Origin: Pusillimonas noertemannii
GTDB taxonomy: Bacteria; Pseudomonadota; Gammaproteobacteria; Burkholderiales; Burkholderiaceae_B
Reading direction: 5' to 3'
NCBI RefSeq assembly: GCF_003096595.1
Contig: NZ_QEKO01000002.1
Coordinates: forward strand, 63,064-127,063
DNA: 64,000 nucleotides
Positions 27,070-35,279 of this stretch are shown here, in pieces. The position numbers and the translations under genes are program-made. Each line of letters opens with the position of its first letter. The first letter of the stretch is position 1. The notes beneath the pieces are model-generated. The model did no database searches, was not told the DNA's origin, and was given only the letters and a program-made list of their open reading frames with translations.

Positions 27070-28786
27070 GCCATGCCTCCTTCACGGCCCCGCCCGACAT
27101 GGAGCACAGGGCCGTTGCAAGCACGGAAGCCGACAACGAGCGCCAACGTCCGAAGACATAGCCATCGGGACGAACCAGATACGCCGTGCCGGGCTCGGCG
27201 TCGTAAAGAGCGGCCATTCTTGCGCCGGAATCGACGACATGCTCCTGGGCTACAGGTTCGAGCATGGACGAGCAGACGAACAGGAGCCGAACCGCCCATT
27301 CTGCAGGCAGTTCCTTGACAGCCCGGGAGGCCTCGCACGCGGCATCAGGCCCGTTGCCAAACACAAGCAACAGGTATTCGCCCGGCCTGAGCAGTTGCGT
27401 CAGATGGATGGAGCTTTGCCGGCCCTTGGCGTCGATCAGCCGCAAAGGCAGGTTCTGCAATACAGATCCGCGCTGCGGCCCATGACGGAACAATTCTTCG
27501 TCATCGTGCTGCGCCAATGCCGAAGACTCTGCATAGCGGATGGCACTGGTTTGGCGCGGGTTGATCAGCGGGCGCACCCCGGGCGCCTTCGAAGCGAGGC
27601 TCAGGACCGCCCGCCTCATCAGCTGGAACCCATTTGATGGCGGAGCCATGAACTCGGTGCTTTTCATGCCCTGCTGCAGGTTTTCGCGGGCGGCATGCGC
27701 GCGCTCGGACGAATACGAGTCGAGCAGTTCTTCGCCGGCGCCCCGGCCAACTACATGCGCAAGCTTCCAGGCAAGATTGTCGGCGTCGTCAATGGCGGAA
27801 TTGGCGCCGCGCACGCCGAAAATAGGCACGAGATGCGCGGCGTCGCCCACGAAGAAAACCCGCTCGTGCCGGAAATGCTCGAGGGCCAGCGCATTGGCCC
27901 GGTACAGCGAGATCCATAAGGGAGCCCATTTGCCCGTTTCGTCGATCATTTCAAGGTGGGCCTGGATGCGGGGCAGTACGTTTTCGGGCAAGACCGCCTT
28001 TTCAGGGTCTTCGTCCTTTCCAATCTGATAATCGATGCGCCAGATGTTATCTGGTTGCCGGTGCATGAGTATCGTTTCGCCGGGATTGGAAGGCGGGTCG
28101 AACCAGGCGAGCCTTTCAGTGGGCAGGTTGGTCTCGAGCTCGATGTCGGCAATGACATAGGCGCCCTCGTAGGCTGTTCCACGCAACGAGAGGCCCAGCG
28201 CATCGCGGACGGTGCTGCGGCCACCGTCACATGCGGCGAGCCACTCGCCTTCAAGGGTGTGGCGCCGGCCTTCATGCTCTACCTCGACCACGACCGACCC
28301 ACTACGCTGCTCGAGACCGATCAGCCGGCTGGACCAGCGGATATCGACCAGGCCGGCGTGTTTCTCAAGAGCGCGAACCAGAAATTCTTCGACATAGTAT
28401 TGCTGGATATTGATCATCGGCGGCAGGTGCTGATCATCGTCCTGGGGCATCGAAAAGTGCAGTACCTCTTGCTGGCGATAGAAGGACCGGCCGCTGGTCC
28501 AGGCAAGCCCTTTGTCGAGCAAAGCGCCCGCGATACCAAGGCGCTCGAATATCTCGAGGCTACGCCTGGAAATACAAATGGCGCGACTGCCGAAACAGAC
28601 GCTATCGTCCGCCTCGAGGACGACTGAACGAACCCCTTGAACGGCTAAGGCCAGGGCGAGGGTAAGCCCCGCCACCCCGCCGCCCGCAATGACCACGGGT
28701 TGCCGTTCTACCCGTCCCTTGTCATGCCATACGCTTTTTCGCTTTACGAATTCAAAGGGGTAGGGTTTCAGTGCCGTTGACACCAT
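27062..28786 (-). CDS. FAD-dependent aromatic hydroxylase (PHBH/MhpA-like, group A flavoprotein monooxygenase)
   Basis: The 574-residue enzyme has the three signatures of single-component flavin hydroxylases: the N-terminal FAD loop VIAGGGVAGLTLALALAV (about 32-49), the DG motif AACDGGRSTVRDALG (about 185-199) and the GD motif RVFFVGDAAHLVPIFGVRG (about 306-324). A thioredoxin-like C-terminal region, as in MhpA relatives, is plausible. It is read just after the solute-binding gene and before the DUF2783-like, Rieske and hmgA genes. Hydroxylation of a hydroxyphenylacetate to homogentisate fits the context but is inference. Confidence 0.85.
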   Translation of the reverse strand: MVSTALKPYPFEFVKRKSVWHDKGRVERQPVVIAGGGVAGLTLALALAVQGVRSVVLEADDSVCFGSRAICISRRSLEIFERLGIAGALLDKGLAWTSGRSFYRQQEVLHFSMPQDDDQHLPPMINIQQYYVEEFLVRALEKHAGLVDIRWSSRLIGLEQRSGSVVVEVEHEGRRHTLEGEWLAACDGGRSTVRDALGLSLRGTAYEGAYVIADIELETNLPTERLAWFDPPSNPGETILMHRQPDNIWRIDYQIGKDEDPEKAVLPENVLPRIQAHLEMIDETGKWAPLWISLYRANALALEHFRHERVFFVGDAAHLVPIFGVRGANSAIDDADNLAWKLAHVVGRGAGEELLDSYSSERAHAARENLQQGMKSTEFMAPPSNGFQLMRRAVLSLASKAPGVRPLINPRQTSAIRYAESSALAQHDDEELFRHGPQRGSVLQNLPLRLIDAKGRQSSIHLTQLLRPGEYLLLVFGNGPDAACEASRAVKELPAEWAVRLLFVCSSMLEPVAQEHVVDSGARMAALYDAEPGTAYLVRPDGYVFGRWRSLSASVLATALCSMSGGAVKEAWHD

Positions 28787-28809
28787 GTTGCTGGCCTCCG
28801 GTTGGGCAA

Positions 28810-29961
28810 CTAGGGCACGTACTTCCAGGCGCCGTCCTGGATCTTTACCAAGACCTGACTGCGCGCGTCCGCGCCGTTATGGTCGTCGGCCGACATGGTG
28901 TATACACCTTCCGTCAGCACCACATCTTTTATGTCGTTCTCGAGGGCGTTTCGCAGGGCCACTCGAAAGTCTGGCGTACCTGGTTTGGCGGACTTCAAGG
29001 CAACCGGTATCGCTTGCTCGAGCAACAAAGCGGCGTCCCATGCCATGCCGCCGAACAGCGAGCGCGACCCCTTGCCATATTTCTTTTCAAATGCCTCGAC
29101 ATAACTCAGGGCCACAGGCTTGATCACGTTGTCGTCAGGCAACTGCTCAGCAACGAGCAAAGGAGCCACGGTAACCAGCGTGCCATTCAGCGCCTTGCCC
29201 CCGACCCGCAAGTAGTCGTTGTTTGCCACCGCCTGCGTCTGATATTGTGTGCCGGAGTATCCCCGGTTCTTCAACTCAATTTGCGGCATGGCCGCAGGCG
29301 TTCCAGCCGCCGCAATGAAAACGGCGTCGGGGTTTTTTTCCTTGATCTTCAGTGCCTGCGACACGAAGGAAGTATCGGTCGCCCCAAAACGCTCGACACT
29401 GACGATCTCGATTCCCGCCGAAGGAGCCACTTTCTTGGCTTCGTCGATGAACACCTGCCCATAGGCATTGTTGGTTGCGATAATGGACAGCGTTTTTTCG
29501 CCTTTCTTTTTCATGCTGTCGAAAATCACATTAAGCTGGATTTCTTCGGATGGGGGCATTTTGAAGGCCCAGGTCCGGGCGCCGGTTTGCGGCAGCACCA
29601 CTGCCCCGCCCCCTGAAAGAGAAATCATGGGAACCTTGACTTCTCCGGCGACCTGCATGGCGGCCAGCGCCGTGGGCGTCACCGAGGGCCCCACTAGAAT
29701 GTCGACGTTGTATTCGCTGATGAGCTTGCGCGCCGCCACCGAAGCTGCAGTAGGGTCGGACGCATCATCCAGCACGGTGACAGCAAGCTTCTGGCCTGCG
29801 ACTTCGGTAGGCCACATTGTGATGGTTTGCTGCTCGGGGATGCCCAGCGAAGCCGCCGGGCCCGTCAGCGACAGAATCACGCCGACTTTTACGTCTGCAT
29901 GCGCCAGCCCAAACGCCGAACATGCCGCCAACACTACAAATAATTTTGTGAAAATACGCAT
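28810..29961 (-). CDS. ABC transporter substrate-binding protein, branched-chain amino acid (LivK) type
   Basis: The 383-residue periplasmic protein has a clear signal peptide (MRIFTKLFVVLAACSAFGLAHA) and the type I periplasmic fold (VKVGVILSLTGPAASLGIPE). No permease or ATPase genes adjoin it. Relatives of this group often bind aromatic acids, which suits the catabolic cluster it heads. It is divergent from iclR, with an AT-rich intergenic region of 193 bases. Confidence 0.85.
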   Translation of the reverse strand: MRIFTKLFVVLAACSAFGLAHADVKVGVILSLTGPAASLGIPEQQTITMWPTEVAGQKLAVTVLDDASDPTAASVAARKLISEYNVDILVGPSVTPTALAAMQVAGEVKVPMISLSGGGAVVLPQTGARTWAFKMPPSEEIQLNVIFDSMKKKGEKTLSIIATNNAYGQVFIDEAKKVAPSAGIEIVSVERFGATDTSFVSQALKIKEKNPDAVFIAAAGTPAAMPQIELKNRGYSGTQYQTQAVANNDYLRVGGKALNGTLVTVAPLLVAEQLPDDNVIKPVALSYVEAFEKKYGKGSRSLFGGMAWDAALLLEQAIPVALKSAKPGTPDFRVALRNALENDIKDVVLTEGVYTMSADDHNGADARSQVLVKIQDGAWKYVP

Positions 29962-30011
29962 GGTTTGTCTCCCGTTGCTAAAATATTTTCTACGCTTATA
30001 GCGCTATTTTT

Positions 30012-30030
30012 TAGACATTTTTATTGTCTA
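30012..30030. promoter_or_regulatory. Inverted repeat in the divergent SBP/iclR promoter region
   Basis: TAGACA (30012-30017) and TGTCTA (30025-30030) form a perfect inverted repeat with a 7-base spacer in the AT-rich gap. The position between the divergent genes makes it a reasonable binding site for the adjacent IclR-type regulator, although no consensus is available for this protein. Confidence 0.4.
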
Positions 30031-30154
30031 TTAATAAAACTCTATATTTTCAAGGTTTTCTTGTCAACGGTTTTATTTCTTCTTTCTACCGGGTCAACTA
30101 CCCATATCCGTCCGCACTCGAATACAGCCCACTCATCACTGGAAGCCACATCCC

Positions 30155-30958
30155 ATGTCCGCATCTCCTTCAGTCATTGGCCGAGTAATGAGCATTCTTG
30201 ACTTGTTCAATGCAAACACGCCATTGATCAACATCAATGAGATCGCCGCGGCCCTTGAGATCAGCACTGCTTCGGCATATCGCTATGCCAGCGAACTCAC
30301 TGATGCAGGGATGTTGTCCCGCAGCTCGGGCTGCTACCGCCTTGGCCCCAAGATCATCGAACTGGAATACCTCATCCATACCAACGATCCGGTTTTGAAC
30401 GCAAGCAGGGACCTCATGTATGGACTGGCCGAAATGACCCACTGCAACGCCTTGCTGTGCAACCTGTATGACGAATCGGCTGTCAATATTTTTCACGTCC
30501 CGGGCCGCGACCCTGCCAAGATCACCTACACGAAGGGTCTGAAAATGCCCACCTTCCGCGGAGCGCAAGCGCATATTGTTCTGGCCCACATGAATCGGCG
30601 CAAACTACGCCGCGTCTACGACCGCGCCCTGCAAGACCCATGCGTGGCTCCGGATGCACGAGCAATCGGCGAAGACTGGACCTCATTTACCAAAAATCTG
30701 AAACGAATCCGCGAAGCGGGATACTATATTTCGCGTGGGCAGCTTGATCCCGGCGTCGTCGGCATTGCCGCTCCGGTCTTCGGAGAGAACCTTGAAATCG
30801 TCGGGGCGCTGGTGCTGGCCTGGGACGACGTACGCCCGTCCAAGCTCAACGAAGAAACCTTGATAGGGCTGGTGGTACAAAGCGCCAATGAAATTTCCAT
30901 CCGCCTCAAGAACGAATCTTCTTCACAACCTTCTGCGGAGGACGCATGCTCACCCTGA
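30155..30958 (+). CDS. IclR-family transcriptional regulator
   Basis: The 267-residue protein has an N-terminal winged helix-turn-helix (about 8-65: VIGRVMSILDLFNANTP, NINEIAAALEISTASAYRY) and a C-terminal IclR ligand-binding domain. It overlaps fahA by 13 bases and is divergent from the aromatic transport and oxygenase genes, so it most likely controls the homogentisate cluster in response to an aromatic acid. Confidence 0.88.
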   Translation: MSASPSVIGRVMSILDLFNANTPLININEIAAALEISTASAYRYASELTDAGMLSRSSGCYRLGPKIIELEYLIHTNDPVLNASRDLMYGLAEMTHCNALLCNLYDESAVNIFHVPGRDPAKITYTKGLKMPTFRGAQAHIVLAHMNRRKLRRVYDRALQDPCVAPDARAIGEDWTSFTKNLKRIREAGYYISRGQLDPGVVGIAAPVFGENLEIVGALVLAWDDVRPSKLNEETLIGLVVQSANEISIRLKNESSSQPSAEDACSP

Positions 30959-32259
30959 ACGAAACCCACGAAGCGGGCCTGAAAAGCTGGGTCGAATCGG
31001 CCAACGAGCATGATTGCCGCTTCCCGATACAGAACCTGCCCTACGCTGTATACAAGCCCGCCGATGGCGACGATTTTCGCGTGGGGGTGGCCATAGGCCG
31101 CCAGATACTCGACCTGCGCGCCCTGGCCGCGCTGCAGCCGTTCTGCGGCGCCGCTTTGCAGGCGCTGGATGCCTGCCAGGGCGATTCCCTCAATGCCTTG
31201 ATGGCCTTGAGCGCCGAGCACTGGTCGGCATTGCGGCTGTCCCTGTCGCGCGCCCTGCGAGCCGGGTCGGCCCACCAGGCAAAGCTGCAGCCGCTGCTAA
31301 GCGAACACGCCACGGCCCTCTTCTCGCTGCCCGCGCAGATCGGCGACTACACCGACTTCTATATCTCGCTGCATCACGCCACGGCGGTGGGCAGCCTTTT
31401 CCGGCCCGACAACCCCCTGCTGCCCAACTACAAATGGGTGCCCATCGGCTATCACGGCAGGGCCTCCAGCATCAATGTCTCGGGCAGCGACTTTCTGCGG
31501 CCCCTGGGCCAGACGCGGCCCCTGCCCGACGCCCCGACACCCTCGTTCGGCCCCAGCCAACGCCTCGACTACGAGCTGGAGCTGGGCATCTTCGTGGGCA
31601 GCGGAAACGCGCAGGGGCGCCGCATCGACATGGACGAGGCCGAATCCCATGTGTTCGGGCTTTGCATATTGAACGACTGGTCGGCGCGCGACCTGCAGGC
31701 CTGGGAATACCAGCCGCTGGGGCCCTTCCTGGCCAAGAACTTCGCCAGCACGATTTCGCCCTGGGTGGTCACGCTGGAAGCCCTGGCGCCCTTTCGCGTG
31801 CCGTTCAGCCGGGCGGCGGACGATCCGCAGCCCATGCCCTACCTGGCCTCGGAGCACAACTCGGCGGCAGGCGCCATCGACATCCAGCTCGAGGTCGCAT
31901 TAAGCACGCGCAAGTCGCGCGCGGCCCGGCATGAGCCGCATGTGCTGGCGCGCAGCAATTTCAAGGAAGCGTACTGGAGCATCGCCCAGCTGATTACCCA
32001 CCACACCGTCAACGGCTGCAACCTGCGGCCCGGCGACCTGCTGGGAACAGGAACGCTATCGGGCCCTGCGGCGGGCCAGGAAGGGTCTTTGCTGGAAACC
32101 ACACGAGGCGGCAAGCAATGCGTGTCGCTGCCCTGGGGAGAAGACCGCTACTTTCTCGAGGACTACGACCGCGTCGTCATGCACGCCTACTGCCACAAAG
32201 AAGGCTACCCGTCGATAGGATTCGGCGACTGCGCGGCCACCGTGCTGCCGGCCGGCTGA
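30946..32259 (+). CDS. fahA: Fumarylacetoacetase
   Basis: This enzyme splits fumarylacetoacetate into fumarate and acetoacetate, the last step of homogentisate breakdown. The 437-residue protein contains DYTDFYISLHHATAVGSLFR, PIGYHGRASSI, the metal-binding LDYELELGIFVG and FGLCILNDWSARDLQAWEYQ. The ATG lies inside the end of iclR in another frame, with GCGGAGG just upstream. Maleylacetoacetate isomerase, needed between HmgA and this enzyme, is not in the window. Confidence 0.95.
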   Translation: MLTLNETHEAGLKSWVESANEHDCRFPIQNLPYAVYKPADGDDFRVGVAIGRQILDLRALAALQPFCGAALQALDACQGDSLNALMALSAEHWSALRLSLSRALRAGSAHQAKLQPLLSEHATALFSLPAQIGDYTDFYISLHHATAVGSLFRPDNPLLPNYKWVPIGYHGRASSINVSGSDFLRPLGQTRPLPDAPTPSFGPSQRLDYELELGIFVGSGNAQGRRIDMDEAESHVFGLCILNDWSARDLQAWEYQPLGPFLAKNFASTISPWVVTLEALAPFRVPFSRAADDPQPMPYLASEHNSAAGAIDIQLEVALSTRKSRAARHEPHVLARSNFKEAYWSIAQLITHHTVNGCNLRPGDLLGTGTLSGPAAGQEGSLLETTRGGKQCVSLPWGEDRYFLEDYDRVVMHAYCHKEGYPSIGFGDCAATVLPAG

Positions 32260-32263
32260 ACGG

Positions 32264-33691
32264 TCAAGGCTTGCCAGTGGGCCCAAGCACTTTGCCCGGG
32301 TTCATCAGGCCTTGCGGGTCGAGCGCCTGCTTGATCCGGCGCATCAGCGCCATTTCGACAGGGTCTTTGTAGCGCGGCAAGACATCGCGCTTCAGTTGCC
32401 CCACGCCATGCTCGGCGCTGATGGAGCCGCCCAGCTTGTGCACATTGTCGTGCACGATTTCATAGACGGCATCCTGGTTGGACAGCAGTTCGTCTTCGGT
32501 AAAGGCCTGGCCGCGCGCCACGTTGTAGTGCAGGTTGCCGTCGCCCAGATGGCCGAAGATCACGTGCTCGATGCCCGGGAAACGCGCCTGCAGGGCGGCA
32601 TTGGTGGCCTCGATGAAGGACGACATTCTGGATACGGGCACCGACACGTCGTGCTTGATGCTTTTGCCGGCGTCTTTTTCGGCCAGCGGTATGCTTTCGC
32701 GCAAGTGCCACAGCGCCTTGCTTTGGGCGATGTTCTCGGCGATGACGGCATCGGCCACCAGGCCGGCCTCGAAGGCTTCGCCCACAATGGCCTCGAAGCG
32801 TTCGCGCGCATGTTCGGCGCTTTCGCTGTCGGAGATTTCAAGCAGGGCATACCAGGGCATGGCCGCCGAATCGCCCTCGAAAGGCAGCCTTTGCTGCGGA
32901 TATTGCCGGTTGACCAGATGCAGGCAAAAGCCGGCGATCAGCTCGAAGCCCGTGAGGGACGCGGCAAAGCCGCGGCGCGCCATCGAAAGCAGGGCCACCG
33001 CGTCTTCGACCGAATTCAGGGCCACCAGGGCCGTGCATTGGGCCACGGGCAGGGGATAAAGCTTGAGCGTGGCCGCGGTGATGATGCCCAAGGTGCCTTC
33101 GCTGCCGATGTACAGGTCGCGCAGGTCGTAGCCGGTGTTGTCCTTGCGCAGGCCTCGCAAGCCGTGCCAGATGTCGCCTTCGGGGGTCACGACCTCGAGC
33201 CCCAGCACCAGTTCGCGCGCATTGCCATAACGCAGCACCTGCGTGCCTCCGGCGTTGGTGGCCAGATTGCCCCCAATGGTGCAACTGCCCTCGGCCGCCA
33301 GGCTGAGCGGAAAAAGCCGTTGCGCATCGCGCGCCGCCTGCTGCACCTGTTGCAATATGCAGCCCGCCTCGACCTCCATGGTGTCGTTGTCGGTGTCGAT
33401 GCCGCGAATGCGGTTGAGGCGCGCAAGCGAAAGCACAAGCGCCGTGCCGCTTGAATCGGGCGTGGCCGCCCCGCACAGGCCCGTATTGCCCCCTTGCGGC
33501 ACAATGGGCACCTTGTTTGCTGCACACCACTTGACGACCTGGGCCACTTCCTGGGTGTTGCCGGGCCGGGCCACGGCCAGCGCCTGGCCGCGATAGCGGC
33601 CGCGCCAGTCTTCGACGTAGGAATCGGCGTCGGCCCCGGTGATTACGTTGGCCGGCCCCAGAATTTGAACGAGGTCATTCAGTTGCGTCAT
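32264..33691 (-). CDS. FAD-binding oxidase, D-lactate dehydrogenase/glycolate oxidase GlcD-like
   Basis: The 475-residue protein belongs to the vanillyl-alcohol oxidase/PCMH fold. The FAD-binding domain has PIVPQGGNTGLCGAATPDSS (about 66-85) and GGNLATNAGGTQVLRYGNAR. The C-terminal FAD-oxidase domain has HLGDGNLHYNV and SISAEHGVGQLKRD, the usual metal-binding region of D-2-hydroxy acid dehydrogenases. The substrate is probably a D-2-hydroxy acid. It is convergent with fahA (4 bases between stops). I use the ATG at 33691 as the family starts just before this region; the frame is open to 33736. Confidence 0.88.
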   Translation of the reverse strand: MTQLNDLVQILGPANVITGADADSYVEDWRGRYRGQALAVARPGNTQEVAQVVKWCAANKVPIVPQGGNTGLCGAATPDSSGTALVLSLARLNRIRGIDTDNDTMEVEAGCILQQVQQAARDAQRLFPLSLAAEGSCTIGGNLATNAGGTQVLRYGNARELVLGLEVVTPEGDIWHGLRGLRKDNTGYDLRDLYIGSEGTLGIITAATLKLYPLPVAQCTALVALNSVEDAVALLSMARRGFAASLTGFELIAGFCLHLVNRQYPQQRLPFEGDSAAMPWYALLEISDSESAEHARERFEAIVGEAFEAGLVADAVIAENIAQSKALWHLRESIPLAEKDAGKSIKHDVSVPVSRMSSFIEATNAALQARFPGIEHVIFGHLGDGNLHYNVARGQAFTEDELLSNQDAVYEIVHDNVHKLGGSISAEHGVGQLKRDVLPRYKDPVEMALMRRIKQALDPQGLMNPGKVLGPTGKP

Positions 33692-33837
33692 TGCTTGCCT
33701 TTTGCTGTGCCCGGGGCGCAGTCCGCCCCGTTTCATTTTAGCCCTTAGTCACAAGGGGCGGCCCGGCCGGCGCGCCGCCCGCCGGCCCTGTGCCATAATC
33801 GGCCAACTAGCTGGAACTCTGCATGAAAGGAAACCCC

Positions 33838-35229
33838 GTGACGTCCTCCCCCTCCCTGCCCGACGCCGTCTTCAAGGCCTACGATATCCGCGGCACAGTC
33901 CCCGAACAGATCGACACGCAGTTTGCCCGCCTGCTGGGCCGCGCGCTGGCGCTGCAGGCCCGGCGGGAAGGCGTCGACACGCTGGTCGTGGGTTACGACG
34001 GCAGGCTCAGCAGCCTCGAACTGGCCCAGGCCCTGCAAGGGGGCATCAATGCCGAGGGCATCGATTCGCTGGACATCGGCATGGTGCCCACGCCCCTGGT
34101 CTATTTCGGGGCCTACACCCAGCACACGGGCTCGGGCGTGGCCATCACCGGCAGCCACAATCCGTCCAACTACAACGGCTTCAAGATGATGATGGCCGGC
34201 AAAACGCTGCATGGTGCCGGCGTGCAGGAACTCAAGAAGGTAATGCACAGCCTCGACCCCACGGGCGAAGTCATGCCGGGTACACGCCGCAGCCTGAATC
34301 TCATAGATGACTACGTGCAGCGCATTGCCTCCGACGTCGCGCTGGCGCGGCCCATGAAGATCGCCATCGACTGCGGCAACGGCGTAGGCGGCGCAGTGGC
34401 CCCGCAGTTGTTCCGCGCCCTGGGCTGTGAGGTGGACGAGCTGTATTGCGAGGTGGACGGCCGCTTTCCCAATCACCATCCCGACCCGGCCGACCCGCAC
34501 AACCTGCAAGACCTCATCCGCCACGTGCGTGAAACCGATTGCGAAATCGGCCTGGCCTTCGACGGAGACGCCGACCGCTTGGGCGTGGTCACCAAATCGG
34601 GCGAGATCATCTGGCCCGACCGGCAATTGATCCTGTACGCGCGCGACGTGCTGTCGCGGGTTCCCGGAGCCACCATTATTTTCGACGTCAAGTGCAGCCG
34701 CCATGTGGCCGCATCGATTTCCGCCGCTGGGGGCCAGCCGCTTATGTGGCAAACAGGCCATTCGATGATCAAGGCCAAGCTGGCCGAAACCAATGCGCCG
34801 CTGGCCGGCGAAATGAGCGGCCACACCTTCTTCAAGGAACGCTGGTACGGCTTTGACGACGGCCTTTACACGGGCGCCCGGCTGCTCGAGATTCTGGCGC
34901 GCGGCGACAACCCCTCGGCCGTGCTCGAAGCCCTTCCCAAAGATATCTCCACCCCCGAGCTCAAGCTTGAAATGCAGGAAGGCCAGCCCCACGCCCTGAT
35001 CGAGCGCCTGCAGGCCGAAGGCAAGTTCCCGACTTCCGAAAGCATCAACACCATAGACGGTGTGCGGGCCGAATACGCCGACGGCTTCGGGCTGGCCCGG
35101 GCCTCTAACACCACTCCGGTCGTGGTGCTGCGCTTCGAAGCCGACAGCCAGCAGGCGCTGGACCGCATCCAGCAGGAATTCCGCGCGGCGCTGGCGCCGC
35201 TGGCAGGCGAAGCCAGGCTTCCCTTCTGA
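33838..35229 (+). CDS. Phosphomannomutase/phosphoglucomutase
   Basis: The 463-residue alpha-D-phosphohexomutase provides mannose-1-phosphate or glucose-1-phosphate for nucleotide-sugar synthesis. It has FKAYDIRGTVPEQ at the N-terminus, the active-site serine loop TGSHNPSNYNGFK (about residues 100-112), the metal loop FDGDADRLGVV (about 240-250) and the sugar-binding GEMSGHTFF (about 322-330). A GTG start at 33838 has AAAGGAA just upstream; an ATG five codons earlier (33823) is an alternative. It is convergent with the polysaccharide operon and could supply it. Confidence 0.93.
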   Translation: MTSSPSLPDAVFKAYDIRGTVPEQIDTQFARLLGRALALQARREGVDTLVVGYDGRLSSLELAQALQGGINAEGIDSLDIGMVPTPLVYFGAYTQHTGSGVAITGSHNPSNYNGFKMMMAGKTLHGAGVQELKKVMHSLDPTGEVMPGTRRSLNLIDDYVQRIASDVALARPMKIAIDCGNGVGGAVAPQLFRALGCEVDELYCEVDGRFPNHHPDPADPHNLQDLIRHVRETDCEIGLAFDGDADRLGVVTKSGEIIWPDRQLILYARDVLSRVPGATIIFDVKCSRHVAASISAAGGQPLMWQTGHSMIKAKLAETNAPLAGEMSGHTFFKERWYGFDDGLYTGARLLEILARGDNPSAVLEALPKDISTPELKLEMQEGQPHALIERLQAEGKFPTSESINTIDGVRAEYADGFGLARASNTTPVVVLRFEADSQQALDRIQQEFRAALAPLAGEARLPF

Positions 35230-35279
35230 AGCCACGCCTTCAGGCTGCGCTTGGCAGCGCGGCCACCCGGCCCGGACTT

